This document shows positions 15,433 to 24,404 of a DNA stretch of 64,000 nt, piece by piece (position 1 is the stretch's first letter; each line of letters opens with the position of its first letter). The stretch is from Phascolarctobacterium sp. (lineage in GTDB: Bacteria; Bacillota; Negativicutes; Acidaminococcales; Acidaminococcaceae): positions 17,870-81,869 of the forward strand of contig JAHHUH010000007.1 of NCBI GenBank assembly GCA_020024105.1, written 5' to 3'. Made by a program: the position numbers and the translations under genes. The notes under the pieces were generated by a model. It made no database searches. It had not been told where the DNA came from and saw nothing but the letters and a program-made list of their open reading frames with translations.

Positions 15433-16518
15433 TTATTTCGGGGATACATTAGCCTGAAGAATACGGTTGAAGGTAACCTGCATGGTTTCGGCAGCTTCGT
15501 CACTGTATTTAAAGAGCAAATCCCCTTTCTTGGTATGATAGGTGACAATATTAATACCATCAAAATCTGCACCAGAAATTTCTGTAAGTGGTACAGCCTG
15601 AGAATATTTTTGACCTAAGTAGATAATTCTCTGATTGGTAATGAAGAAGTAGCCTAATTCCAGCATAACAGTTGCTTCTTCTTTGATAATGGGTTGTTCG
15701 ATTTTTTCGCCCTTGAAGGAAACGGTTTCGTCAATGCTGAATTTACGGGTTAATTCAAAATAATTATCCTCACGTTCTGTCAGCTTGTGTTCGCAAAGGC
15801 CACAATTAGCATAAATGTAACATTCTTCGCCTGGCTTTAAAGGGAAATTTACTTTTATGGGACGAGGCTCTCTGTTTTCAGCATTCCAGATGTTGCGATA
15901 TTTATTTAAAGCATTTTCAATATTGTTCTTTAATTCAAAGGGGATATCGATGGCCTTACATTTATTAAGGAAAAGCTCTTCTTCAGTAGGTGTATAGCGT
16001 TGGCGTTCACTAATGCCGTCAAAAATTTTGTTGAAGTAATCAGCAAAGGCCTGTTTACGAATATGCAGGCTGTCCTCATAATCATAACCAAAAATATCGT
16101 TCAGCTCTTTGATTGTGTGAGGCTCCTCTTCGTTGAGTAAATTGGTACAGCGTATGTAGAAGGCAGCGGTTTTAGCGCCTTTGTCAGCTAACTTTACCAG
16201 ATGGGGTGGCAGCTGAAGCAGGTCGGCCAGATATTGTGCCTGAGCAAAGAGGTCGTCCTCCGGGCTTTGGGCATCGCTGTACAGATGGTCAGCAAATTTG
16301 CGATAAAGGTTGGAACGTTGTTCTAGAGTATGCTCATTTAATTTAGCACTCCAACGTTTTAAAGCTGCCTGTAGCTTTTCAGGAGTTAAAGCCTGCGCTG
16401 TATCAGCTTCTGCTAAAATATTATTAATTTCTGCCCAGGCATTGGCTGATGGTTTGCCATTCATCAGGGTAGAAAACAATCCACGTTCTTCTAAATCTTG
16501 GTGAGTGTAGGGCTTCAC
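15433..16518 (-). CDS. Hypothetical protein with a C-terminal PH-like/GRAM-like domain
   Basis: 361 aa, cytosolic, no signal peptide or membrane segment. The first ~200 residues are helical and charged; the last ~120 look like a beta-rich PH-type domain with GYFFITNQRIIYLGQK, the hallmark of bacterial PH/GRAM-like domains, followed by VPLTEISGADFDGINIVTYH. Two cysteine pairs occur (CGLCEH near 237 and a lone C earlier). I do not recognise the N-terminal part. Upstream of, and probably co-transcribed with, the exported protein gene. Confidence 0.75.
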   Translation of the reverse strand: MKPYTHQDLEERGLFSTLMNGKPSANAWAEINNILAEADTAQALTPEKLQAALKRWSAKLNEHTLEQRSNLYRKFADHLYSDAQSPEDDLFAQAQYLADLLQLPPHLVKLADKGAKTAAFYIRCTNLLNEEEPHTIKELNDIFGYDYEDSLHIRKQAFADYFNKIFDGISERQRYTPTEEELFLNKCKAIDIPFELKNNIENALNKYRNIWNAENREPRPIKVNFPLKPGEECYIYANCGLCEHKLTEREDNYFELTRKFSIDETVSFKGEKIEQPIIKEEATVMLELGYFFITNQRIIYLGQKYSQAVPLTEISGADFDGINIVTYHTKKGDLLFKYSDEAAETMQVTFNRILQANVSPK

Positions 16519-16700
16519 GATGACACTTCCTTTTAAACATATTTATTATATTATACAGGATTTTGTCAGATACATAAAGCAATAACTTGATGAAAATCTC
16601 TAAATTTGATTTTTCTTTGAAATATAATATGGGTTATTATTCGCTAGGGGGAGATATGTTATAATATATGCCAGATAGATGATTGCTTGGAGATGATAAA

Positions 16701-17930
16701 ATGCAGGAAGAAAAAGATAATTCTCATGCTGAAATAAATTGGCAGTTAAATTTGATCGTCCTTTGGATAGGTTCCTTTTTGGCCTGTGCCAGCTATACCA
16801 TGTGTATTCCCTTTCTACCGGTATTTTTGCTGCAGGACTTACATGTTGCCCAACAGGATGTTAACTTCTGGAGTGGGCTGACTTTTTCCATTGCCTTTTT
16901 GGGTGCAGGTATTATGGCGCCCTATTGGGGAGCCCGTGGTGATAAGGTGGGTCAGCGGCGGATGGCTATTCGTGCCGGCTTTGGTTTGGCAGTAACCTAT
17001 TTTATGACGGGCCTGTGTCAGAATGCCTGGCATTTATTTCTAGTGCGTGGCTTTTGTGGCTTAATTAGTGGCTTTGTCCCAGCCTCCATGTCACTGGTTT
17101 CTTCTACTATTCCCAAGAATAAGCTGGGCTGGGGGATGGGATTGATGCAGACTGCTATTGCCAGCGGTAATATTATTGGACCACTTCTAGGTGGCTATAT
17201 GAGCAGCTGGTTTGGCATGCGCATGTCCTTCTTCTTAGGAGGCGGCTTTTTGTTTATTTCTACGTTATTGGTTGTATTCCTTGTCAAGGACGTACCTCAC
17301 TGTAAGACCTGTCGTGCTAAAAAGAATAACCTGTTCAAGGATATCGGAACAGCCTTACGCAATGCGGATTTACGTTATGTCATGTGTATGTTCTTTGTTG
17401 TCCAGGGTTGCATTATGCTTATCCAGCCTCTGATTACCATGTATGTAGGAGAGCTGATGGGTAAGATGGATGACGAAACCATTCAGATGGCAGGAATTAT
17501 CTTTTCTCTGGCTGGGGTTGCCGGTATTCTTGCTTCCACCTTTTGGGGTAAGCAGGGACAGAAGCATGGCTATATTCTTATGTTCTGTCTAGTAACCTTT
17601 AGCGCCGGTATCGTGAATTTATTCCAATATGTTGTTCAGGACGTATACCAGTTTGCTCTGGTACAATTTATTTATGGGCTATTTCTTTCTGGTGCAGTAC
17701 CCAATATTAATGCACGTCTGGTGGAATCAACTGACCAGGCTATGCGTGGTAAGGCCTTTGGTCTTTTAACCTCGGCGCAGCAGCTGGGGGGAGTGTTTGG
17801 TCCTTTGCTGGGCGGTGTTTTTGGTAGATATATGTCCACACGATATGTGCTTATGCTGGCCGGCTGTATTCTGCTGACGGTTTCTGTTTATACCTATTGT
17901 ACAAAGGTAAAGGGTGACAAAGCTCTCTAG
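16701..17930 (+). CDS. MFS multidrug efflux transporter (MdtG/NorA-like)
   Basis: 12-helix drug:H+ antiporter type, 409 aa. Motif A between helices 2 and 3 reads GARGDKVGQRRM, and a motif-C-like QTAIASGNIIGPLLGG follows in helix 5. Start at ATG 16701, GGAG 8 nt upstream; a TTG six codons earlier is less likely. A TATAAT box lies at about 16660. Single-gene unit closed by a terminator. Drug specificity cannot be inferred. Confidence 0.85.
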   Translation: MQEEKDNSHAEINWQLNLIVLWIGSFLACASYTMCIPFLPVFLLQDLHVAQQDVNFWSGLTFSIAFLGAGIMAPYWGARGDKVGQRRMAIRAGFGLAVTYFMTGLCQNAWHLFLVRGFCGLISGFVPASMSLVSSTIPKNKLGWGMGLMQTAIASGNIIGPLLGGYMSSWFGMRMSFFLGGGFLFISTLLVVFLVKDVPHCKTCRAKKNNLFKDIGTALRNADLRYVMCMFFVVQGCIMLIQPLITMYVGELMGKMDDETIQMAGIIFSLAGVAGILASTFWGKQGQKHGYILMFCLVTFSAGIVNLFQYVVQDVYQFALVQFIYGLFLSGAVPNINARLVESTDQAMRGKAFGLLTSAQQLGGVFGPLLGGVFGRYMSTRYVLMLAGCILLTVSVYTYCTKVKGDKAL

Positions 17931-17940
17931 AGCTGAAGAA

Positions 17941-17973
17941 AAACTCTAGCTACTGTAGTAGCTGGAGTTTTTT
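17941..17973 (+). terminator. Intrinsic terminator after the MFS gene
   Basis: AAACTCTAGCTACT (17941-17954) with AGTAGCTGGAGTTT (17957-17970), 2-nt apparent loop, then T-run. Confidence 0.8.
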
Positions 17974-18063
17974 GCTTTAGAATATAAAAAATATACAAAA
18001 TTGTTATAATTTCTGCTTCTGCTAGGGTATATAATGTGTTAGCAACTAGAAAGAAGGATGAAA

Positions 18064-19425
18064 ATGATAGAAAAGCAGATGGATGAGCCTTCAATATATG
18101 CTAAAATGGATTTGGTTTTACGTACGGGAAAGCTGATGGTGGAATGTGGTGCGGATACTAAGCGCTGCGTGCGGGATATGCTACGTACGGCAGCTTATTT
18201 AGGGATGGACTGGCAAAAGCTGCAGCTGCATATGGCTTATACGACAATTATGCTCAATGTGTATGAGCAGGGAAAATCCTATACCATGTTTTGTAAATGC
18301 TATCGTCATGGCGTGGATTTGAAAACAAATTTACAGGTAAGTGGTTTAAGCTGGCAAGCCTTAAAAAATAAATATAGCTTTGCCCGCTACGATAAGGAAC
18401 TGGGCCTCATCGAGGAGGCAGTAAATAAGCCCTTGTATTCCCGTTGTATTATGTCCTTGGGGGCCGGTCTGGCCTGCAGCAGTTTTTGTCGTTTATTTGG
18501 TGGTGACTTTATCGCCTGCTGTTTTACCTTTCTGGCTTCCGTAATCGGCTGGTGGGTACGATTTATATGTATGCGTCTGGAAATAAATGTTTATGCCTGC
18601 ACCGCTCTTGCTGCTACCATTGCTACCCTGTTCGCTTTTTTTAGTCTGAGCTGGCCCCTGTCAGGTACACCCTGGCATCCCATGGTTGCCTGTACCCTGT
18701 TTCTGATACCAGGCGTTCATCTGATTAATGCAGTGGATGACTTTTTGAATAATTATCTTCTTTCAGGTATGGCTAGAATGCTGCACGGCTCCCTGTCCGT
18801 AGTGGCGATGACCTTTGGCATTGTTTGCGCTCTGGCGATTTGTAAGAAGCCGGAATTTACGGAATTGACAATTATGCCCCAGAGCCTGTATTTTTCCCAG
18901 GGGGTTGCTGCTGCCCTGGCGGCCGTAGGCTTTGCCATTATTTTTAATGTTCCTAAAAGGCTCCTGGTAATTGCTGCCTTGGGCAGCAGTATTGCAGTTT
19001 GTCTGAGAAACTTTTTACTTGTGTCCTGGCAGATTCCCTTGACGGAGGCTACTTTTGTCGGTGCGGCGGCTGTGAGTATTTTAGGCTTCATCCTGCTCAA
19101 AAGCTTTCATGCACCTTTGTTTGTTATCACTATTCCGGCGGTTATTCCTTTAATCCCGGGAGTTTTGCTATATCGTCTACTTTATGATTTGATTTTAATT
19201 AATCAGCTGAGTCCTAGGGAGCTTTTGCTAGGTCTACAAAATGGAATTGAAGGTATATTGGTTATTTTGGCTATTTCCTTGGGTGTTACCCTGCCCGATG
19301 TGGTGGCGCATCAGTTTATAGAGCATCACAAGCAGAAGCAGCTGTATAAATTGCTTTTGAAGAATAATTTGGATAGTAGTCTGGCACAAAAATTTGCCCT
19401 GGATAGGGCAAGTAAGAGGGAGTAA
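18064..19425 (+). CDS. Threonine/serine exporter family membrane protein (ThrE and ThrE2 domains fused)
   Basis: 453 aa. The N-terminal cytosolic domain of about 120 residues has the ThrE pattern (LVLRTGKLMVECGADTKRC), followed by roughly ten hydrophobic helices. The C-terminal half corresponds to the second ThrE domain (FHAPLFVITIPAVIPLIPG). In many bacteria these halves are two genes (YjjP/YjjB); here they are one. Start taken at ATG 18064 because AAGAAGG ends 6 nt upstream; ATG 18058 is too close to it. Substrate may be Thr/Ser or, as with YjjPB, succinate. Confidence 0.85.
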   Translation: MIEKQMDEPSIYAKMDLVLRTGKLMVECGADTKRCVRDMLRTAAYLGMDWQKLQLHMAYTTIMLNVYEQGKSYTMFCKCYRHGVDLKTNLQVSGLSWQALKNKYSFARYDKELGLIEEAVNKPLYSRCIMSLGAGLACSSFCRLFGGDFIACCFTFLASVIGWWVRFICMRLEINVYACTALAATIATLFAFFSLSWPLSGTPWHPMVACTLFLIPGVHLINAVDDFLNNYLLSGMARMLHGSLSVVAMTFGIVCALAICKKPEFTELTIMPQSLYFSQGVAAALAAVGFAIIFNVPKRLLVIAALGSSIAVCLRNFLLVSWQIPLTEATFVGAAAVSILGFILLKSFHAPLFVITIPAVIPLIPGVLLYRLLYDLILINQLSPRELLLGLQNGIEGILVILAISLGVTLPDVVAHQFIEHHKQKQLYKLLLKNNLDSSLAQKFALDRASKRE

Positions 19426-19427
19426 AA

Positions 19428-19468
19428 AAAGCTAGCCGAGCTTTTAGTCCAGCTAGCTTTCTTTTTTT
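19428..19468. terminator. Bidirectional terminator between the convergent exporter and peptidase genes
   Basis: AAAGCTAGC (19428-19436) pairs with GCTAGCTTT (19452-19460); T7 run follows on plus, and T7 on minus. Its plus-side T-run overlaps the 3' end of the minus-strand gene. Confidence 0.8.
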
Positions 19469-20210
19469 ATTGGGGTTTGGCAATCAGCCAGGGATTTTTT
19501 TGTTCTGAACGGCTGAAAAGCTGGGCGTCGAACCACATATAGTAAAGCTTTTGAGCATTTTCAATATTATAGCCGTCCTGGACATGGTCAGCTAAATCGA
19601 AGGAATCAGCCAGGATGACTACATCATCACCGGGATAATCCGTGCCCATAGTGTCGTAGCCGATGATAACCCGATAGTGACCACCCCATTCCACATTTTC
19701 AATAATTATCGGTGTATTGGAGCGCAGCGCCTGCTGGACAAACTGCCGGAAGCTGGCAAAGTTTGCGGGTGTAGTACTATTGCTGGAGGATTGGACCTGC
19801 CAGCCTAGGCTGGTAAAGTAGTTGGCAACTCCTTTGATGGTGGTACCATTTAGGTTATTACTCTGCATGATAGCAGCTATTTCCTCCTCTGTATGGGGGA
19901 GCCTTCCTAAGAAATGTTCCACAACCATGGCTGCCGCTACAGGAGCACAGGTATAACCAGTACTTTGCTGCCTGGTTTTAAAATGGCTGAGAACGGTAAG
20001 ATGGTCATTGCTTTGCAGATTGTAGACATCGGGAGCGGCAAAATAGGGCGAGGTCTGTATATCCTGATTTCCCTGAAGCTGAAAAGCACTACAGCCAGTG
20101 GAATTGGTGGTACCACTGGAGCTTGGCTGCATATGTAGCAGGTAATTAAGTCCGCCCAGGAATAGGGCGGCTCCTAATAGTAAAAATAAATATTTTATTT
20201 CTTTACGCAT
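19467..20210 (-). CDS. Membrane-anchored C39-like cysteine peptidase
   Basis: 247 aa. An N-terminal membrane helix or signal (residues 6-25) is followed by a linker and a peptidase C39-type fold. The probable nucleophile is C88 in STGYTCAPVAAAM, the histidine H178 in EWGGHYRVIIGYD, and an aspartate in ADSFD. A lipobox-like cysteine at 40 is not well placed for a signal. The active site would face outside. It overlaps the CCA-adding enzyme gene by 16 nt, so it shares that transcript. Cleavage of a peptide leader or cell-wall protein is possible; no ABC exporter is adjacent. Confidence 0.78.
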   Translation of the reverse strand: MRKEIKYLFLLLGAALFLGGLNYLLHMQPSSSGTTNSTGCSAFQLQGNQDIQTSPYFAAPDVYNLQSNDHLTVLSHFKTRQQSTGYTCAPVAAAMVVEHFLGRLPHTEEEIAAIMQSNNLNGTTIKGVANYFTSLGWQVQSSSNSTTPANFASFRQFVQQALRSNTPIIIENVEWGGHYRVIIGYDTMGTDYPGDDVVILADSFDLADHVQDGYNIENAQKLYYMWFDAQLFSRSEQKNPWLIAKPQ

Positions 20211-21724
20211 ATTTCCCTCTTTGGCTTTTGTAAGCTGGCCTGACGGGCCAGGTTCTTTTTGACAGCACTAAGCAGGGCTTCTTTTTCATTGGGGAGGTTG
20301 CCAGCCTGTACCCTTTGCAGAAGATAGGCTAGAATCGTCTGAATTTGCTTTTGGTCAATCAATGGCAACAAATCCCTACCTAAAATAGCTAAGTCACTGG
20401 GAATAATGGGCATCTGGGTAGTTGCCAGCTGGATGACCTGTCGTCCAATCAGCTGTCCTTTTTCCATAATTTGAGGATTATACCTGGCATTAGTAGCACC
20501 CATATCAGCTAAGAAAACCTTCACCAGCTGGGTATAGCCATAGACCAGCTCCTGTTGGTTGTGGAAGGTACCGCTGACTGCTTCACCACGTACCCAGTGG
20601 AGTAAGGACCTTTCCTGGGTATGAAGCATGGGACCAAAGCGCATATGTTGGGCTACCAGCCAGATTACGAGACGGCTAAAGCTTTCCGGATAGCGGAAGC
20701 GACGTAAAATAGCCGTGCTCAGCTCTGCACTTTTAACTTCATGCCCAAAATCAGAGGGCTGTCCCTCCTTATTAAGGCTCCGGATACCGGGAAGACCCTT
20801 GCCGAAGTCGTGGAGCAGCATGGCCCAGCGGATTTCTAGTTCCCGGGGACTATTGTCCAGTGCATTAAGGGTATGCTCCAAGGTATTGTAATAATGGTAA
20901 CGGGGATTCTGCTGTAAGCCTACAAGGTGGCGGAGCTCCGGTAAAATAGGTACCTCCCGGTAACTACCGTTTTCTTTAACACGGCAGCAGGCATCCGTAA
21001 GCCCTGTTGCAGCTAAAAGCATGAGACCGTGACCAGCATGGGGACTGACTAAAAGTAGCTCCAGTTCCTTGCGTACTCTTTCCAGGGAAAGACCGGCGCA
21101 GTTTTCTACAGGAAAGACAAAATTATGAGGTAGATAGTAGGGCGTATTTTCCATGCCGAAGGAGGGTAATAAACCTTCCTTCTGGACATAGGTAAAGCCC
21201 AGCTGGCCTACAAAACGGCAGGCACGGAACATTCTGAGGGCGTCCTCGTGATAACGCTTTTGGGCATTTCCCACGGTGCGGATGACCTTGGCCTTTAAAT
21301 CTTCTAATCCGCCAAAATAGTCATAGAGCTGACCTCGTAAATCCAGAGCCATGGCATTAATTGTAAAATCTCGACGGCTCAAATCCTCCTGCAGGCTTTG
21401 ACAATACCAGACTTTATCCGGCTTATGAGCATCCTGCCCGTAGCTTTCGTTACGAAAGGTAGTGATTTCGACGGCTTCCTCTTCTACTACCACGACGACG
21501 CAGCCAAAATTATTGCCTAAATTAGCTATAGTATGCCAGCCCTGCTCCTGGCAGATAGCTTCTATCTGCTGGGGAAGAGCATTGGTGGTAATGTCATAAT
21601 CATGGGGTTCCTTTTCCAGTAATAAATCACGGACGGAGCCGCCGACAAGGTAGCCTTGGTAGCCTGCTGCTTCCAGGGCTTCCAAAATTTTTTTTATTTT
21701 AATGGGAATATTCTTATCTAACAT
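20195..21724 (-). CDS. cca: CCA tRNA nucleotidyltransferase with HD domain
   Basis: Adds or repairs the 3' CCA of tRNAs. 509 aa. The class II head domain carries GGSVRD (28-33) and the metal aspartates D42/D44 in PHDYDITT, then the RRDFTINAMA motif and the RALR-type RMFRACRF. An HD-type domain follows with MLLHDFGKG near 305 and QHMRFGP. The long C-terminus is typical of Firmicute enzymes. No strong Shine-Dalgarno is visible before the start. Confidence 0.92.
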   Translation of the reverse strand: MLDKNIPIKIKKILEALEAAGYQGYLVGGSVRDLLLEKEPHDYDITTNALPQQIEAICQEQGWHTIANLGNNFGCVVVVVEEEAVEITTFRNESYGQDAHKPDKVWYCQSLQEDLSRRDFTINAMALDLRGQLYDYFGGLEDLKAKVIRTVGNAQKRYHEDALRMFRACRFVGQLGFTYVQKEGLLPSFGMENTPYYLPHNFVFPVENCAGLSLERVRKELELLLVSPHAGHGLMLLAATGLTDACCRVKENGSYREVPILPELRHLVGLQQNPRYHYYNTLEHTLNALDNSPRELEIRWAMLLHDFGKGLPGIRSLNKEGQPSDFGHEVKSAELSTAILRRFRYPESFSRLVIWLVAQHMRFGPMLHTQERSLLHWVRGEAVSGTFHNQQELVYGYTQLVKVFLADMGATNARYNPQIMEKGQLIGRQVIQLATTQMPIIPSDLAILGRDLLPLIDQKQIQTILAYLLQRVQAGNLPNEKEALLSAVKKNLARQASLQKPKREICVKK

Positions 21725-21880
21725 TTTTCAAACGACCTTTTCCATATTTTCTTCATTGTAACATGATTTTAGTAGGAATGGGAATAAGCAGAAAGAGAAT
21801 TATAGAGATTTTAAAGAATCTTTCCCTAGAGAATATTTTATCAGAGCTGGATAATACACAGTTTTTTAACGTTCCAGGTG

Positions 21881-21910
21881 TTGTATAAGATGGCTTACGC
21901 AGGTTATAAT
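21881..21910 (+). promoter_or_regulatory. Predicted promoter of obg-proBA
   Basis: -35 TTGTAT (21881-21886), 18-bp spacer, -10 TATAAT (21905-21910), 40 nt before the obg ATG. Confidence 0.6.
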
Positions 21911-21950
21911 AGATGAAGAATATAAAAATTATGTAATAGGAGTATAGATA

Positions 21951-23225
21951 ATGTTTATTGACAGAGCAAGAATTTATGTAGAAGCAGGCGACGGCGGCGA
22001 TGGTATGAGTAGCTTCCGTCGTGAAAAATTTGTAGAAAAGGGCGGTCCCAATGGTGGTAATGGTGGCCGTGGCGGCGACGTTGTCCTGGTGGCTGATAAA
22101 AATTTAAATACCCTGATTGATTTTCGCTACAAGAGAAAATATGTAGCTAAGCGCGGTGGGCAGGGTGGTAATAAAAACTGTACCGGTGTACGTGCTGACG
22201 TGGTATATGTAAAGGTGCCCATGGGCACTCTCGTGCGCGATGAAGCAACCGATGTTGTTGTAGCCGATCTGACCGAGGACGGTCAAACCTTCCTGGCTGC
22301 CAAGGGTGGCCGTGGTGGTAAGGGTAATGCCTGCTATGTAACCAGCACCAATCGTGCTCCGACTTTTGCCGAAAAGGGTGAGCCCGGTGAGAGCCGTTGG
22401 TTAAAATTAGAATTAAAGCTATTGGCAGATGTGGGTCTGGTGGGTTATCCTAGTGTAGGTAAATCCAGCATTATTGCTAAGGTCAGTGCGGCACGTCCGG
22501 AAATTGCAGCCTACCATTTTACCACATTGACTCCAGTTTTAGGTGTGGTTCGTATTGATGATGAGCGCAGCTTTGTCCTGGCTGATATTCCCGGCCTGAT
22601 TGAGGGTGCTCATGAGGGTGTAGGACTGGGACACGATTTTCTGCGTCATGTTGAGCGTACTAAGGTACTGCTCCATGTTATTGACGTGGCCGGTGTGGAT
22701 GGCCGTGATCCCATTGATGATTTTGAAAAAATCAATTATGAATTGGCGCAGCATAGCGAACGCCTTTCCCAAAGAAAGCAGATTGTTGTAGCCAATAAGA
22801 TGGATTTGCCGGAAGCAGAAGAAAATTATGAACGTCTGAAAGAATATGTAGAAGTGCGTGGCTATGAAATTGTGAAGGTTTCTGCAGCTACCGGTGAGGG
22901 TCTGCGTGAGCTGATGTATAAGGCTTACGATTTGATGCAGCAGTACGTACCCGATGAGGAAGAAATTGAATTGGGTGTTTTTGAAGACGTTGATCCAGAC
23001 AGCTATGAAATCGTGGCTGGTGAGGATAGTGATTTTGAAGTTAAGGGCAAGAACATCGAACGTTTAGTTGCTATGACTAATTTTGATAATGAAGAAGCAC
23101 TGTACCGTTTCCAATTAATCTGGAAACGCTTAGGCATTGATGAGGCCTTGAAGGCAAAGGGCGTTGAGGAGGGTCAAACTGTCCGTATTCGCGATATGGT
23201 CTTTGAATATAAAGAGAACTACTAA
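21951..23225 (+). CDS. obgE: GTPase Obg (CgtA)
   Basis: Essential ribosome-associated GTPase of late 50S assembly and stress control, 424 aa. The glycine-rich Obg domain occupies residues 1-158 (GDGGDGMSSFRREK, repeated GG). The G domain has G1 GYPSVGKSS, G3 DIPGLIEGA, and G4 NKMD. The OCT domain fills the C-terminus from about 345. Complete at all ends. It is followed 39 nt later by proB, an arrangement seen in many Firmicutes. Confidence 0.97.
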   Translation: MFIDRARIYVEAGDGGDGMSSFRREKFVEKGGPNGGNGGRGGDVVLVADKNLNTLIDFRYKRKYVAKRGGQGGNKNCTGVRADVVYVKVPMGTLVRDEATDVVVADLTEDGQTFLAAKGGRGGKGNACYVTSTNRAPTFAEKGEPGESRWLKLELKLLADVGLVGYPSVGKSSIIAKVSAARPEIAAYHFTTLTPVLGVVRIDDERSFVLADIPGLIEGAHEGVGLGHDFLRHVERTKVLLHVIDVAGVDGRDPIDDFEKINYELAQHSERLSQRKQIVVANKMDLPEAEENYERLKEYVEVRGYEIVKVSAATGEGLRELMYKAYDLMQQYVPDEEEIELGVFEDVDPDSYEIVAGEDSDFEVKGKNIERLVAMTNFDNEEALYRFQLIWKRLGIDEALKAKGVEEGQTVRIRDMVFEYKENY

Positions 23226-23264
23226 GAGACCAAAAGAAATATATTTTAGAGGGGATTTGTAAGG

Positions 23265-24395
23265 ATGGAAAAGCAGGAAGCGCGTCAGGCTCTGTGCCAG
23301 GCAAAGCGCATAGTTGTTAAGGTAGGCAGTAGTACTATTACTTATGCCAATGGTAAAAGAAATTTTAGTCAGATTGACAGGATTGCTCGTGAATTATCTG
23401 ATTTACAAAATCAGGGCAAGGAAATGATTTTAGTTACTTCAGGTGCCGTAGCTGTAGGTGTGGACCGTTTGGGATTGCCTAAGAAGCCGGATAATATTCC
23501 TGGTAAGCAGGCGGCAGCAGCCGTTGGTCAAGGGGTGCTGATGCATACCTATGAGAAGTTTTTTGCTGATTACGGTCAGACCGTGGCTCAGGTTTTGTTG
23601 ACGAAGACTGAAGCTCTAGACCGTCATCGTTATACAAATTCCCGTAATACTTTCATGGAATTACTTAAGCAAAGGGTTATTCCCATTGTGAATGAAAATG
23701 ACGTGGTAGCCCTGGATGAATTGAAAATTGGTGATAATGATAATATGTCTGCTCTCGTAGCAGGTATTGTAGATGCGGATTTAGTGATCATTCTTTCCGA
23801 TGTGGATGGTCTCTATACTGCCAATCCTCAGACTCATCCGGAGGCTGAGCTGGTGAGTGAGGTGCAGGAAATTACACCTGCCATTGAAGCTAGTGCTGGT
23901 GGCGTAGGCTCATGTCTGGGCACCGGTGGTATGGCCACTAAGATTCAGGCGGCTAAGGCTGCTAATAGCAGCGGTATCCATCTGGTGATTGCCAGTGGTA
24001 CTGAAAAAAATGCTATTCCTCGTATTTTACAGGGAGAACAGATTGGTACGCTTTTTGTCAGTCGTGAAAATCGTCTGCAGTTCCGTAAGCGTTGGTTAGC
24101 CTTTGGTGCCAGCATCCAGGGTAGTATTACTGTAGACGCCGGTTGTGCCAAGGCTTTGACAGCGGGCAGCAGTATTCTTCCTGCCGGTGTGGTAGCGGTT
24201 ACCGGTAGCTTTGAGCCCGGCGCTACTATTAGTGTGCGTGATCTTGAGGGTCGCGAACTGGCTCGTGGCCTGGTGCATTATAGCGCTGTGGAAATGGAGC
24301 AGCTCCGTGGCTGCAAATCTGTAGATATTGAACGTTTAATTGGACATAAAAATTATGATGAGGTCATTCATCGTGATGATCTGGTGCTTTTCTGA
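23265..24395 (+). CDS. proB: Glutamate 5-kinase
   Basis: First step of proline synthesis: ATP-dependent phosphorylation of glutamate. 376 aa. Amino-acid-kinase domain (VKVGSSTIT near 21, SGAVAVG, NENDVVA, DNDNMSA) to about residue 260, then a C-terminal PUA domain (GSITVDAGCAKALTAG to the end). The full two-domain form implies normal proline feedback inhibition. It is 9 nt from proA. Confidence 0.96.
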   Translation: MEKQEARQALCQAKRIVVKVGSSTITYANGKRNFSQIDRIARELSDLQNQGKEMILVTSGAVAVGVDRLGLPKKPDNIPGKQAAAAVGQGVLMHTYEKFFADYGQTVAQVLLTKTEALDRHRYTNSRNTFMELLKQRVIPIVNENDVVALDELKIGDNDNMSALVAGIVDADLVIILSDVDGLYTANPQTHPEAELVSEVQEITPAIEASAGGVGSCLGTGGMATKIQAAKAANSSGIHLVIASGTEKNAIPRILQGEQIGTLFVSRENRLQFRKRWLAFGASIQGSITVDAGCAKALTAGSSILPAGVVAVTGSFEPGATISVRDLEGRELARGLVHYSAVEMEQLRGCKSVDIERLIGHKNYDEVIHRDDLVLF

Positions 24396-24404
24396 GGTGG
24401 CAAG

